Source: Cupriavidus alkaliphilus (GTDB lineage Bacteria > Pseudomonadota > Gammaproteobacteria > Burkholderiales > Burkholderiaceae). From it: DNA of 64,000 nt. The notes below the pieces were generated by a model, which had not been told where the DNA came from, ran no database searches, and saw nothing but the letters and a program-made list of their open reading frames with translations. This document shows positions 16,105-23,430 of this stretch, one piece after another. The translations under genes and the position numbers were made by a program. The DNA lies in assembly GCF_900094595.1 (NCBI RefSeq), contig NZ_FMAD01000006.1:62001-126000 (forward strand), in the 5' to 3' direction. Each line of letters opens with the position of its first letter. Within the stretch, counting starts at the first letter, position 1.

Positions 16105-17220
16105 CTAGCGCTGCCCAAACGCCGCACCGGCGAACAGGTCCTTCAACTCGCGCGGCTGCGAACGCCAGTATTGCTTAGGCGCCTGCACGCTCGCGCCGAG
16201 GCGCGCCGCCGCGTGCCAGGGCCAGCGGGGGTCATACAGCATGGCACGCGCCAGCGATACCGCATCGGCCTCCTGGTTGGCGATGATGGCTTCGGCCTGT
16301 TCCGGCTCGGTGATCAGGCCCACTGCAATCGTCGGCAGGCCCACCTCAGCCTTCACCCGCTGCGCGTAGGGCACCTGGTATCCGGGCCCGAGCTTGATCG
16401 CCTGCTGCGGTGAGACCCCACCGGTGGTCACGTGGATCGCCGCGCAACCGCGCGCCTTCAGCGCCTTCGACAAGGCTACTGTGCCATCGATATCCCATCC
16501 TCCCGGCACCCAGTCGGTCGCCGAGATGCGCATCCACACCGGCCGCTCGGCCGGAAACGCCTCGCGCACCGCATCGAACACTTCGATGGGAAAGCGCATG
16601 CGGTTCTCCAGTCTGCCGCCGTATTCGTCGTCGCGATGGTTGGCCAGCGGCGACAGGAACTGATGCAGCAGGTAGCCGTGCGCGGCATGGATTTCGATAC
16701 CATCCAGTCCCAGCCGCGCCGCGCGCCTGGCCGCGGCGACAAAGTCATCGCGCACCTTGTCCATGGCTGCGCGATCCAGCGCAACGGGCGCGACTTCCGT
16801 AGCGCCGTGCGGCACCGCAGAAGGTGCCACCGTATGCCAGCCACCGGCTGCATCGGGGGCAATTTGCTGGCCGCCATCCCAGGGCGCCTGGCTCGACGCC
16901 TTGCGGCCGGCGTGTCCCAGCTGGATCGCGATCGCAATCGGCGAATGCGCGCGCATCGCGTTGATCACGCGGCCCAGCGCCGCCTCGTTATCGTCGGAAT
17001 ACAAGCCCAGGTCATGCGGCGTGATCCGCCCTTCCGCAGAAACCGCCGTAGCCTCCACGATCAGCATGCCCGCACCCGACAGCGCCAGCGAACCCAGATG
17101 GATCATGTGCCAGTCCCCGGCATTGCCGTCCTGCGCGGAATACTGGCACATCGGCGCGATGGTGATGCGGTTGGCGAGGGTGAGGTCGCCGATGGCTAGC
17201 GGCTCGAACAGTTGGCTCAT
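16105..17220 (-). CDS. Old Yellow Enzyme-family ene reductase (YqjM/XenA-like)
   Basis: The 371-residue flavoenzyme belongs to the YqjM/XenA subclass of Old Yellow Enzymes: [18 protein letters not shown] carries the subclass cysteine that tunes FMN, followed by [30 protein letters not shown] with the two substrate-binding histidines and a tyrosine, and [11 protein letters not shown]. It reduces activated C=C bonds of enones, nitro compounds and other electrophiles with NAD(P)H. The length is standard. It sits upstream of a VOC gene on the same strand, and a decayed TetR gene is upstream of it, which may once have controlled it. Confidence 0.92.
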   Translation of the reverse strand: MSQLFEPLAIGDLTLANRITIAPMCQYSAQDGNAGDWHMIHLGSLALSGAGMLIVEATAVSAEGRITPHDLGLYSDDNEAALGRVINAMRAHSPIAIAIQLGHAGRKASSQAPWDGGQQIAPDAAGGWHTVAPSAVPHGATEVAPVALDRAAMDKVRDDFVAAARRAARLGLDGIEIHAAHGYLLHQFLSPLANHRDDEYGGRLENRMRFPIEVFDAVREAFPAERPVWMRISATDWVPGGWDIDGTVALSKALKARGCAAIHVTTGGVSPQQAIKLGPGYQVPYAQRVKAEVGLPTIAVGLITEPEQAEAIIANQEADAVSLARAMLYDPRWPWHAAARLGASVQAPKQYWRSQPRELKDLFAGAAFGQR

Positions 17221-17329
17221 GCGGAGTGCTCCTTGCGGGAATTTTGCTGGCCTGGAGGGCAGGAATCCTGATTCTAGGCGACGCAGGGGTTGCTGCAGGC
17301 AGTGGCTTACGACCGCCTACAGCGCTCCG

Positions 17330-17686
17330 CACCCAATAGGAAGCGCGGATGCTCAGCGGTGCTGCGGGGATGGCGCACGGCGGCGGCGCAGAGACTGGAC
17401 CACGGTGCATGGGCTCGGCAAGCGATCGCTCGATCGCTCGGAAAAATTGGCCGAAATCGCTGGCGGTGGCCGCAAGGATGCTTCCAGCCGCGCCATGCCC
17501 GCACCGTACTGTCGAGATGGCCGTCTAGCGCCGACAAGAATAGCGAACGCCTGTCGCCGAACGCGCTGTACAGGCTCGGGTGGGTCAGCCCTTCGCAGCG
17601 GTCAGGTCGCGGGTAAATGTGGCGTTGTAGCCGCGGAGGAAAAAATCAGCGGCAGCTCGTGGGCGAGAAGCGCCCACTTCGCGCAT
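17330..17686 (-). pseudogene. Frameshifted TetR-family regulator
   Basis: The frame beginning MREVGASRPRAAADFFLRGY runs into a stop at 17585 after NATFTRDLTAAKG, exactly in the helix-turn-helix. One base out of frame the expected continuation appears, LTHPSLYSAFGDRRSLFLSA (down to about 17525), and a further shift is needed for FFRAIERSLAEP (about 17420). Together they rebuild a TetR N-terminus (RGYxATxxRDLTAA-x-G-LTxPSLYxAFGDRRxLF). Several shifts make a sequencing error unlikely. Its place upstream of the ene-reductase gene suggests it was the former local repressor of that gene. Confidence 0.7.
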
Positions 17687-17699
17687 TGTGACGCTCTCT

Positions 17700-18194
17700 T
17701 CAGTTCGAAATGCTTTTTGCTCGTCCGAAAGGCCCTGTGACCTCTCGACCAGGCGCGAGTTGGGCATCCGGGCCCTTCAAAGGGTAGTCCGGGTGCCATA
17801 ACGCGTACATGGTGACAAACAGTTTTACTTCCCCGTTTCTCAAAAAATGGACGGCAACGTCTCCAATTTTGTCGTAGCGCGGTACGGGCACTATGCGTTC
17901 TTGATAATTTTGGTCGTACTCATCTGTCCAACCTACTGTCGCGGTTAATCCGGGTTTCCACGGGTGCGGGACAGAAACGCAGCACGCGAACTTTCCGCCG
18001 CCTTCATGGGCAGCAACAAAGCTGCCTCCACGACCATTCACAGTGAAGTGACCAATATCCCGCGCGGTATGGTTATATCCAACGACATTGACACCGATGT
18101 CTTGCGGGCCGCAGGCGGCAAGCATTGAGATCGTCAGGCCCACGCCCAGGGTACGCCATTTGCGTACGAACAAATTAGTTGGAAACGTCGCCAT
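17700..18194 (-). CDS. DUF3304-like lipoprotein, candidate immunity protein 1
   Basis: The 164-residue protein has an N-terminal signal with lipobox LAAC (about residues 25-28: TISMLAACGPQDIG) and the segment VNVVGYNHTARDIGHFTVNG followed by GGGKFACCVSVPHPWKPG and VAVHFLRNGEVKLFVTMY. These traits (GYNHT, a CC motif, and a late HF segment) are shared with the next gene and match what I know of DUF3304 proteins; the family name is by recollection, not search. It is the last gene of the effector operon that starts with vgrG at 29731, which makes an immunity or protective role in the periplasm likely. AT content is higher than in the core genes. Confidence 0.7.
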   Translation of the reverse strand: MATFPTNLFVRKWRTLGVGLTISMLAACGPQDIGVNVVGYNHTARDIGHFTVNGRGGSFVAAHEGGGKFACCVSVPHPWKPGLTATVGWTDEYDQNYQERIVPVPRYDKIGDVAVHFLRNGEVKLFVTMYALWHPDYPLKGPDAQLAPGREVTGPFGRAKSISN

Positions 18195-18259
18195 GGCAGG
18201 ATCGATCCCAGCCGAAAAATTAAAAACAATTTGCTAAAATAGCTACCAGAAAAATAACC

Positions 18260-18712
18260 TTATTTGTCTTCCCTTAAAAACGGAGATGGAAAGGGATATC
18301 GCTCATGACCAACATATACCTCACTGACTATAACCCTGACCTCTTCGTGAGGAAAAAAATGCACCGCGAGATGACCCGTCGACGCATAATATGGAATTTT
18401 TATAACTTTACTTTTCCAAAATTCATTCGACCGATCATCCTTCGTCCAACTTACTTCAACCTCCAGTTTTGAGTTCCATTTTGATGGAATCTTGATGCAG
18501 CATATTGCTTCGCTCTGCCCATGTGACGGACTTCGGCCCATGTATGCGCCGTTGATAGTAAACGCCGCAATAAATTGATCGGTATGGTTATATCCGAGAA
18601 CTTCCGCCCCAAAGGTGTCAGCCCGTTCCGCGCAGCCCAAAACAAATATTGACAGAAAGGAACAACAGATTATCACGATCAACCTAACCCAACCGAAGAT
18701 CGCATTCGCCAT
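18260..18712 (-). CDS. DUF3304-like lipoprotein, candidate immunity protein 2
   Basis: The 150-residue lipoprotein (lipobox LGC within SIFVLGCAERADT, about residues 22-32) shares with its downstream neighbour EVLGYNHTDQFIAAFTINGA, ICCIKIPSKWN and HLAVHFFPHEEVRVIVSEVY. The two are clear paralogs, though diverged. Base composition is markedly AT-rich compared with the T6SS core, typical of recently acquired cargo genes. It lies 140 bases after the last Tli4-like gene and 65 bases before its paralog in the same direction, so it probably belongs to the same operon. Confidence 0.7.
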   Translation of the reverse strand: MANAIFGWVRLIVIICCSFLSIFVLGCAERADTFGAEVLGYNHTDQFIAAFTINGAYMGRSPSHGQSEAICCIKIPSKWNSKLEVEVSWTKDDRSNEFWKSKVIKIPYYASTGHLAVHFFPHEEVRVIVSEVYVGHERYPFPSPFLREDK

Positions 18713-18852
18713 AAGTTTTTCCGTCTGGAGCCCGCCAGAATCCCTTCTTAAAATGCATATAGCAGATCGTCATTGCCATTTGCTGCCTACGCAAAGAAAG
18801 TGCGATCTCGCTAGTTCGCTTCAACTTCCTTCATTTTTTTATGATGTATTAT

Positions 18853-20271
18853 TCAACTACCACCGCCACCCCTGCCATCGCGGGGTAATTCGGCTTCCGG
18901 CGTCGACTGGTAAGTAGAACGAATGTGAAAGCTCTTAAGAAGAGCATCGTAGCGGGACCGTGCCTCTCGATACGGTGGCGGGTCGGCCTGAAGCTTAGGG
19001 TAACGCGACCGCCACACGGACTCCATTTCCACCTCGATTCCTGGAAGCAATTGAGAGCCCGGGCGGCCAGCGTAGCCGGTATAGACATAATAGCCTTCCC
19101 TCGTATTCCCAGCTTCTCTCGACTCCATTACGATCCCGCCCTGCTCGGCGGACAACGCGCCGATTTTTGCCGAACGAGGGCCAAGTCGCTGCGTTACCGA
19201 CACCCCATCGGGAAGACTAGAAAATAATCCCGTAGCCGAACGCCCACCAGCCTTGATCATCGTGCCCAGCGAACCCTGCCCCACCGGTATTGTTTCAAAG
19301 TTAGCGGTATAGATCAGCGCGGGATATTCTGCAAATCGGAACGAAGCAGAGATTTTGTGCGCAGTTTGCCCGTCATCCTTAATAAAAGCATGAGGCAAAC
19401 ATAATCCATGCTCTCGCGGAATCTCATGTAGTTGACGTCCTCGCAGACGGCTGACCAGGTCTTTGATCGATGCCTCAGCCTCTACCCATTCAGCGTCATT
19501 TGGGGTAGTTGGATCAGTGAGCCCCAATAACATCGCCTTAAAAACTGCAATGTGGCCATCTAAGGCTACCGCGCCTCGGATAAATGTATTGCTCGCTTTG
19601 GTGTCCGATCGGAATGCAGTCGCATTTGGCACCCCAAGTTCGATTTTCGATTGATATCGACCCGCCTTGATCTCAGCAATACTCTGCTCGGTCGCCCTTC
19701 TTTCTGCCTTCATCGCGGCGATAGTTTCATCGGTGGCAAGAGTTTTATTGCGCCGAATCAATCTTTCTTCTTCCAACTGATCTTCAAGCTGACGTTGAAA
19801 TCCAGCAAGGGAGTGGGAATTCATACGATCCCGATAATCCAATATACTTTGACGCAACGCGGTCGTAGTAGGACCAAGGATTGCCATTGAAATGCGCAAG
19901 CCCTTGCTCACGAATTCTATACTTCCTCTCCCCGTCCCATCATCGAAATGGCCGTATAGATAATCGAAGGGATCCTCCTTCCCGAAGCTCGTAGGCACAG
20001 CCCATTCTAAACCTTTCGTACCAACTGCATTAAAAGTCCATCGCCCGAGACATTCGCCGTACGGAGAAAATTTTCTCACGGATTCCTTACCGACTGAATT
20101 AAGCTGAACTTTGTTGGCATGACTCGCTCGTCCGCCCTCCTTCACTACTGGCTCCGCGAGAGCATGCTCATTATTTTGCCCGCAAGCAGCGAGCAAGATG
20201 CACAGAAGCGTTATGACCTGGACCTTAGCTTTTATCGCCGCGCTAGGATTTCGGACCAAATTCAAATCCAT
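18853..20271 (-). CDS. Tli4-like T6SS immunity lipoprotein, paralog 1
   Basis: From the ATG at 20271 the protein has 472 residues and its own lipoprotein signal (VITLLCILLAACGQNN, lipobox about residues 26-29). It then has the array's shared layout: YGECLGRWTFNAVG, a variable helical middle with a long charged stretch (RQLEDQLEEERLIRRNKTLA), and a conserved C-terminal half (HGLCLPHAFIKDDG, SFRFAEYPALIYTANFETIP, SAEQGGIVMESRE, YVYTGYAGRPGSQLLPGIEV). It resembles the Tli4 immunity family, which sits in the periplasm and blocks secreted phospholipases. It is the most diverged of three tandem paralogs and ends in a GRGGGG tail. The same frame stays open upstream to 20550 through a remnant of another paralog. 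Confidence 0.72.
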   Translation of the reverse strand: MDLNLVRNPSAAIKAKVQVITLLCILLAACGQNNEHALAEPVVKEGGRASHANKVQLNSVGKESVRKFSPYGECLGRWTFNAVGTKGLEWAVPTSFGKEDPFDYLYGHFDDGTGRGSIEFVSKGLRISMAILGPTTTALRQSILDYRDRMNSHSLAGFQRQLEDQLEEERLIRRNKTLATDETIAAMKAERRATEQSIAEIKAGRYQSKIELGVPNATAFRSDTKASNTFIRGAVALDGHIAVFKAMLLGLTDPTTPNDAEWVEAEASIKDLVSRLRGRQLHEIPREHGLCLPHAFIKDDGQTAHKISASFRFAEYPALIYTANFETIPVGQGSLGTMIKAGGRSATGLFSSLPDGVSVTQRLGPRSAKIGALSAEQGGIVMESREAGNTREGYYVYTGYAGRPGSQLLPGIEVEMESVWRSRYPKLQADPPPYREARSRYDALLKSFHIRSTYQSTPEAELPRDGRGGGGS

Positions 20272-20550
20272 GGCTTTAAGACAAACTGCATATTTCCCGC
20301 GCTGCTCGGGCCCGGATATTTCGAAGTAGGCGAAAAGATATTTCCATATGCACAAAAAATTTCCAGTGGCTTGCATGCGATCTTGTCGACTGGGGCTTGG
20401 TATCTCTACTCGATTGCCGAAACGATCAGGGCCCATCGTGGTCTTGGGTTCATGCGCCGGTCCGCTTTGCCCGCACGCAGCCGTCGTTATGGCCGCCAGG
20501 CATACGAGGCCGAAATGCCATGTGCGCTTCGGCTTCAATGCCGTTGCCAT
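20272..20550 (-). pseudogene. 5' remnant of a Tli4-like gene, in frame with paralog 1
   Basis: This piece encodes a lipoprotein signal (HFGLVCLAAITTAACGQSGP) and the block TTMGPDRFGNRVEIPSPSRQ-DRMQAT, closely matching the N-terminus of paralog 2 at 21979, and then diverges into unrelated residues (GNFLCIWKYLFAYF). It is the head of a lost array member whose body was deleted. It has no stop before the paralog 1 start, so a chimera with two lipoprotein signals (18853-20550) could be made. Confidence 0.65.
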
Positions 20551-21140
20551 TTCTGGAATTCGCAACTTGATCCCCACACTACTGGATGCCGACCAACTCC
20601 GGCATCGGCGGCGTCGTCGGCCGCAGCCGAATGCTCTTAAGCAAGGCATCCAGCCGCGGCCGGGCTTGCTCATAGGGTGGGGCGTCGGTCGCCAGTCTGG
20701 GGTAGGCAGCACGCGCTGCAGATTCCATCGTCACCTCGATGGTCGGCAAGATTTGTGATCCCGCCCATCCAGCGTATCCCGTGTAGACGTGATAGCCCTC
20801 CAGCGGCGGATGGCCTTGACGCTTGGTTTCCACCACGATACCGCCTTGCTCTGAGGTCAATGCACCGATCTTGGAGGGACGCGGACCCAAACGTTGCTTC
20901 ACTGTGGTGTTCTCAGGGAGTTGGCTCAGGATCCCGGTAGACGAGCGGCCGGTCGCATTCAGTATCGTAGTTTCCGATGCCCCACCGCCGGGAATCGACG
21001 CGACGCTGAGCGTGTAGATAACTGCCGGGCTGTCGGCAAAGCGGAACGACGTGGAGATCTTGTTGCCATAGGTGCCGTCGTCGCGCAGGAAGGCATAGGG
21101 CAGGCAGAAGCCTCGGTCCTTGGGAATCTCGTAGAGGCCG
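20364..21140. repeat. Tli array repeat, unit 1
   Basis: This stretch (3' half of paralog 2, the intergenic gap and the remnant 5' end) is closely matched by 21787-22569 at an offset of about 1425 bases. The match begins abruptly at a shared cagtggcttgcatgcgatctt and fades gradually in the variable middle of the genes. Confidence 0.7.
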
Positions 21141-21979
21141 CGGGGTTCGAGTTGATTGATTAGTTTACGTATGGCGCTCTCTGCCGCTACCCATTGCGCT
21201 TCGGTCGGCTCAACATAGTTCTCAAAACCTCTCAGCATTGACTGGAATGCCACAATGTGCTCGCCCAACACGACCGCACCGTGCAAGTATGGCTTAGCGG
21301 CCTTGAGTTCGGCCCGAAACGCCAGACTGTCGGCGCGGCCAAGGTCAATCGATTTTCGGTATTGATCTGCTTTAAGATCCGCAATGCTTTTTTTTGTAGC
21401 TGCGATCTCAGCGCCGAGATTAGCCATCGTATTAGGGCCAGGAGGATTTTGTCGAAAGAGTTTCTCCCTTTCTTGCAATACCTTAAGAGCGCGGCCGAGG
21501 TTACGCAGTAGCGCCTCATTACTATTGGCCCTGTATGAAAAAAAAAACTTGCGCAACTCCTCTGTAATAGGGCCATATACTGCGAACTGTGTTAGCAATT
21601 CCTTGGTTTCAATCTCAATATTTCCCCGACCTGTTCTATCATTGAAGCGTTGAGACAAATTTTCGAACCCGCCATCGCTGGCCTTCGAAAGGATCGCCCA
21701 GTAAAAGGTCGACTCACTTGGTATGTCAACAATTTGGCGACCAAAACACTCTGTATGGCTACCGTTCGGCGTCGAATAGCTTGGTGCAGTGGCTTGCATG
21801 CGATCTTCTCGGCTGGGCCTTGGTATCTCTACACGATTGCCGAAACGATCAGTACTCATCGTGGTCTTGGGTTCGTGCCCCTGTTCGCTTTGCCCGCACG
21901 CAGTCATTGTCATGGCCACTAGGCAAACCAGGCTAAAATGCCATGCGCGCTTGGGCTTCGATGCTTGACCCATTGCCAT
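20579..21979 (-). CDS. Tli4-like T6SS immunity lipoprotein, paralog 2
   Basis: The 466-residue lipoprotein starts MAMGQASKPKRAWHFSLVCL with lipobox near MTACG, then the block STDRFGNRVEIPRPSREDRM, HTECFGRQIVDIP, a variable middle (about residues 100-225) and a C-terminal half nearly identical to paralog 3: DRGFCLPYAFLRDDGTYGNK, SFRFADSPAVIYTLSVASIP, GILSQLPENTTVKQRLGPRP, HVYTGYAGWAGSQILPTIEV. The variable middle differs strongly between the copies. The predicted role is periplasmic immunity to the phospholipase D effector upstream or to related toxins. Further upstream in-frame codons are just the other-frame reading of paralog 3's tail, so 21979 is the preferred start. Confidence 0.78.
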   Translation of the reverse strand: MAMGQASKPKRAWHFSLVCLVAMTMTACGQSEQGHEPKTTMSTDRFGNRVEIPRPSREDRMQATAPSYSTPNGSHTECFGRQIVDIPSESTFYWAILSKASDGGFENLSQRFNDRTGRGNIEIETKELLTQFAVYGPITEELRKFFFSYRANSNEALLRNLGRALKVLQEREKLFRQNPPGPNTMANLGAEIAATKKSIADLKADQYRKSIDLGRADSLAFRAELKAAKPYLHGAVVLGEHIVAFQSMLRGFENYVEPTEAQWVAAESAIRKLINQLEPRGLYEIPKDRGFCLPYAFLRDDGTYGNKISTSFRFADSPAVIYTLSVASIPGGGASETTILNATGRSSTGILSQLPENTTVKQRLGPRPSKIGALTSEQGGIVVETKRQGHPPLEGYHVYTGYAGWAGSQILPTIEVTMESAARAAYPRLATDAPPYEQARPRLDALLKSIRLRPTTPPMPELVGIQ

Positions 21980-22569
21980 TTCGTGACTTCGCAACTTTGT
22001 CACCACACTACTGGATGCCGACCAACTCCGGCATCGGCGGCGTCGTCGGCCGCAACCGAATGCTCTTGAGCAATGCATCCAGCCGCGGCCGGGCCTGCTC
22101 ATAGGGCGGTGCATCCATCGTCAGCTTGGGGTAGGCAGCACGCGCTGCAGACTCCATCGTCACCTCAATAGTCGGCAAGATCTGCGAGCCCGCCCACCCC
22201 GCGTATCCGGTGTACACGTGAAAGCCCTCCCGCGGCGGCTGGCCTGGACGCTTGGCTTCCACCACGATCCCGCCCTGCTCCGAGGTCAATGCACCGATCT
22301 TGGCAGGACGCGGACCCAAGCGTTGCTTCACTGCGGTGTTCTCAGGGAGTTGGCTCAGGATCCCGGTAGACGAGCGGCCGGTCGCATTCAGTATCGTAGT
22401 TTCCGATGCCCCACCGCCGGGAATCGACGCGACGCTGAGCGTGTAGATAACTGCCGGGCTGTCGGCAAAGCGGAACGACGTGGAGATCTTGTTGCCATAG
22501 GTACCGTCGTCGCGCAAGAACGCATAGGGTAGGCAGAAACCCCGGTCCTTGGGGATCTCGTAGATCTCA
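21787..22569. repeat. Tli array repeat, unit 2
   Basis: Counterpart of the repeat at 20364-21140; it covers the 5' end of paralog 2, the gap and the 3' half of paralog 3. The gap sequence ending in the shared ccacactactggatgccgac is the same in both units, which points to tandem duplication of a unit of about 1.43 kb followed by divergence of the gene middles. Confidence 0.7.
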
Positions 22570-23411
22570 CGGGGTTGGAGTTGGCTAATCAGCTCGCGCA
22601 GAGCATTCTCGGCGATTTGCCATTGATCTTCCGTGGGCTCAATATAGTTTTCAAAGCCTCTCAACATCGATTGAAAGGCAACAATGTGGTTGCCCAACAC
22701 AATTGCGCCGCGGATGTAGGGCTTAGCCGCTTTAAGATTGGCTCGAAACGCTGCGCTATTAGGGCGGCGTAAGTCGATCACTTTTCGATGTTGGCCGGAC
22801 TTGATATCTGCAAGCTCTTTTTCGAGCCTTGCTCTCTCGTCAGCTACCTGATCCTTGATCTCAGGATCGAGGAGCTCCGGTCGCCTTTGATACATTTCTT
22901 CTGTTTCCTTCTGCAACTCTAGCGCACGACGCAGCCCGCTGAGCGCCGCGGCATTCATTTCCTCCCTATAATTCAAAAACTCCTCACGCAACATCGGATT
23001 CAAAGGGCCATACACCGCGAATACAGTATTCAGTTGCCTGGTTTCTATTTGAATTCTCCCTTTACCTGTGCCGTTATCGAAATGCTGAAAGAGCCCCTCA
23101 AAAGATCCATTTTTACTGGTGTTGGACGGAATCGCCCATTCCAATGACATCTTCTCTGAGGTGTCAAACATCAGTCGCCCCAGGCATTCTGACCTATAGT
23201 CAGCGGGCTTAACATGCGTCGGCGCCAAGGCAGTTAGTCGATCTTCACGGCTGGGGTTCGGTATTTCCACACGTTTACCGAAGCGGTCTATGCCTAATGT
23301 AGTCTTCGGCTCCCCGGCTTGACCGCTCTGGCCACAGGCTAACAATGCTATAACAGCACAAAGGCAAGCTATTCGGCTTAAGGTCTGCTTTTCTTTTCGT
23401 CTACCCATCAA
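22008..23411 (-). CDS. Tli4-like T6SS immunity lipoprotein, paralog 3
   Basis: The 467-residue lipoprotein (lipobox LLAC within CAVIALLACGQSGQ, about residues 18-31) is the array member nearest the effector: it starts 19 bases after the phospholipase D stop, so it is the most likely cognate immunity gene. It has the DRFGKRVEIPNPSREDRL block, SECLGRLMFDT, a coiled-coil-like middle (LQKETEEMYQRRPELLDPEI, then ERARLEKELADIKSG) and the conserved C-terminal half seen in paralog 2. Tli4-type proteins are exported to the periplasm, where they bind incoming T6SS lipases. Assignment to Tli4 rests on my recognition of the C-terminal pattern, not on a search. Confidence 0.78.
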   Translation of the reverse strand: MMGRRKEKQTLSRIACLCAVIALLACGQSGQAGEPKTTLGIDRFGKRVEIPNPSREDRLTALAPTHVKPADYRSECLGRLMFDTSEKMSLEWAIPSNTSKNGSFEGLFQHFDNGTGKGRIQIETRQLNTVFAVYGPLNPMLREEFLNYREEMNAAALSGLRRALELQKETEEMYQRRPELLDPEIKDQVADERARLEKELADIKSGQHRKVIDLRRPNSAAFRANLKAAKPYIRGAIVLGNHIVAFQSMLRGFENYIEPTEDQWQIAENALRELISQLQPREIYEIPKDRGFCLPYAFLRDDGTYGNKISTSFRFADSPAVIYTLSVASIPGGGASETTILNATGRSSTGILSQLPENTAVKQRLGPRPAKIGALTSEQGGIVVEAKRPGQPPREGFHVYTGYAGWAGSQILPTIEVTMESAARAAYPKLTMDAPPYEQARPRLDALLKSIRLRPTTPPMPELVGIQ

Positions 23412-23430
23412 TGAAAATCCTAACTCAAAT

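Noticed and set aside
20551..20712. N-terminal extension of the Tli4-like paralog 1 frame
   Set aside because: The extra residues (arginine-rich, CGRRRRRC) are the other-frame reading of the tail of paralog 2 and the repeat, not a protein N-terminus.
18853..23411. Considered whether the repeats in the Tli array are insertion sequences
   Set aside because: There is no transposase frame, no terminal inverted repeats and no target-site duplications; the repeats are coding sequence of the paralogs plus their gap.
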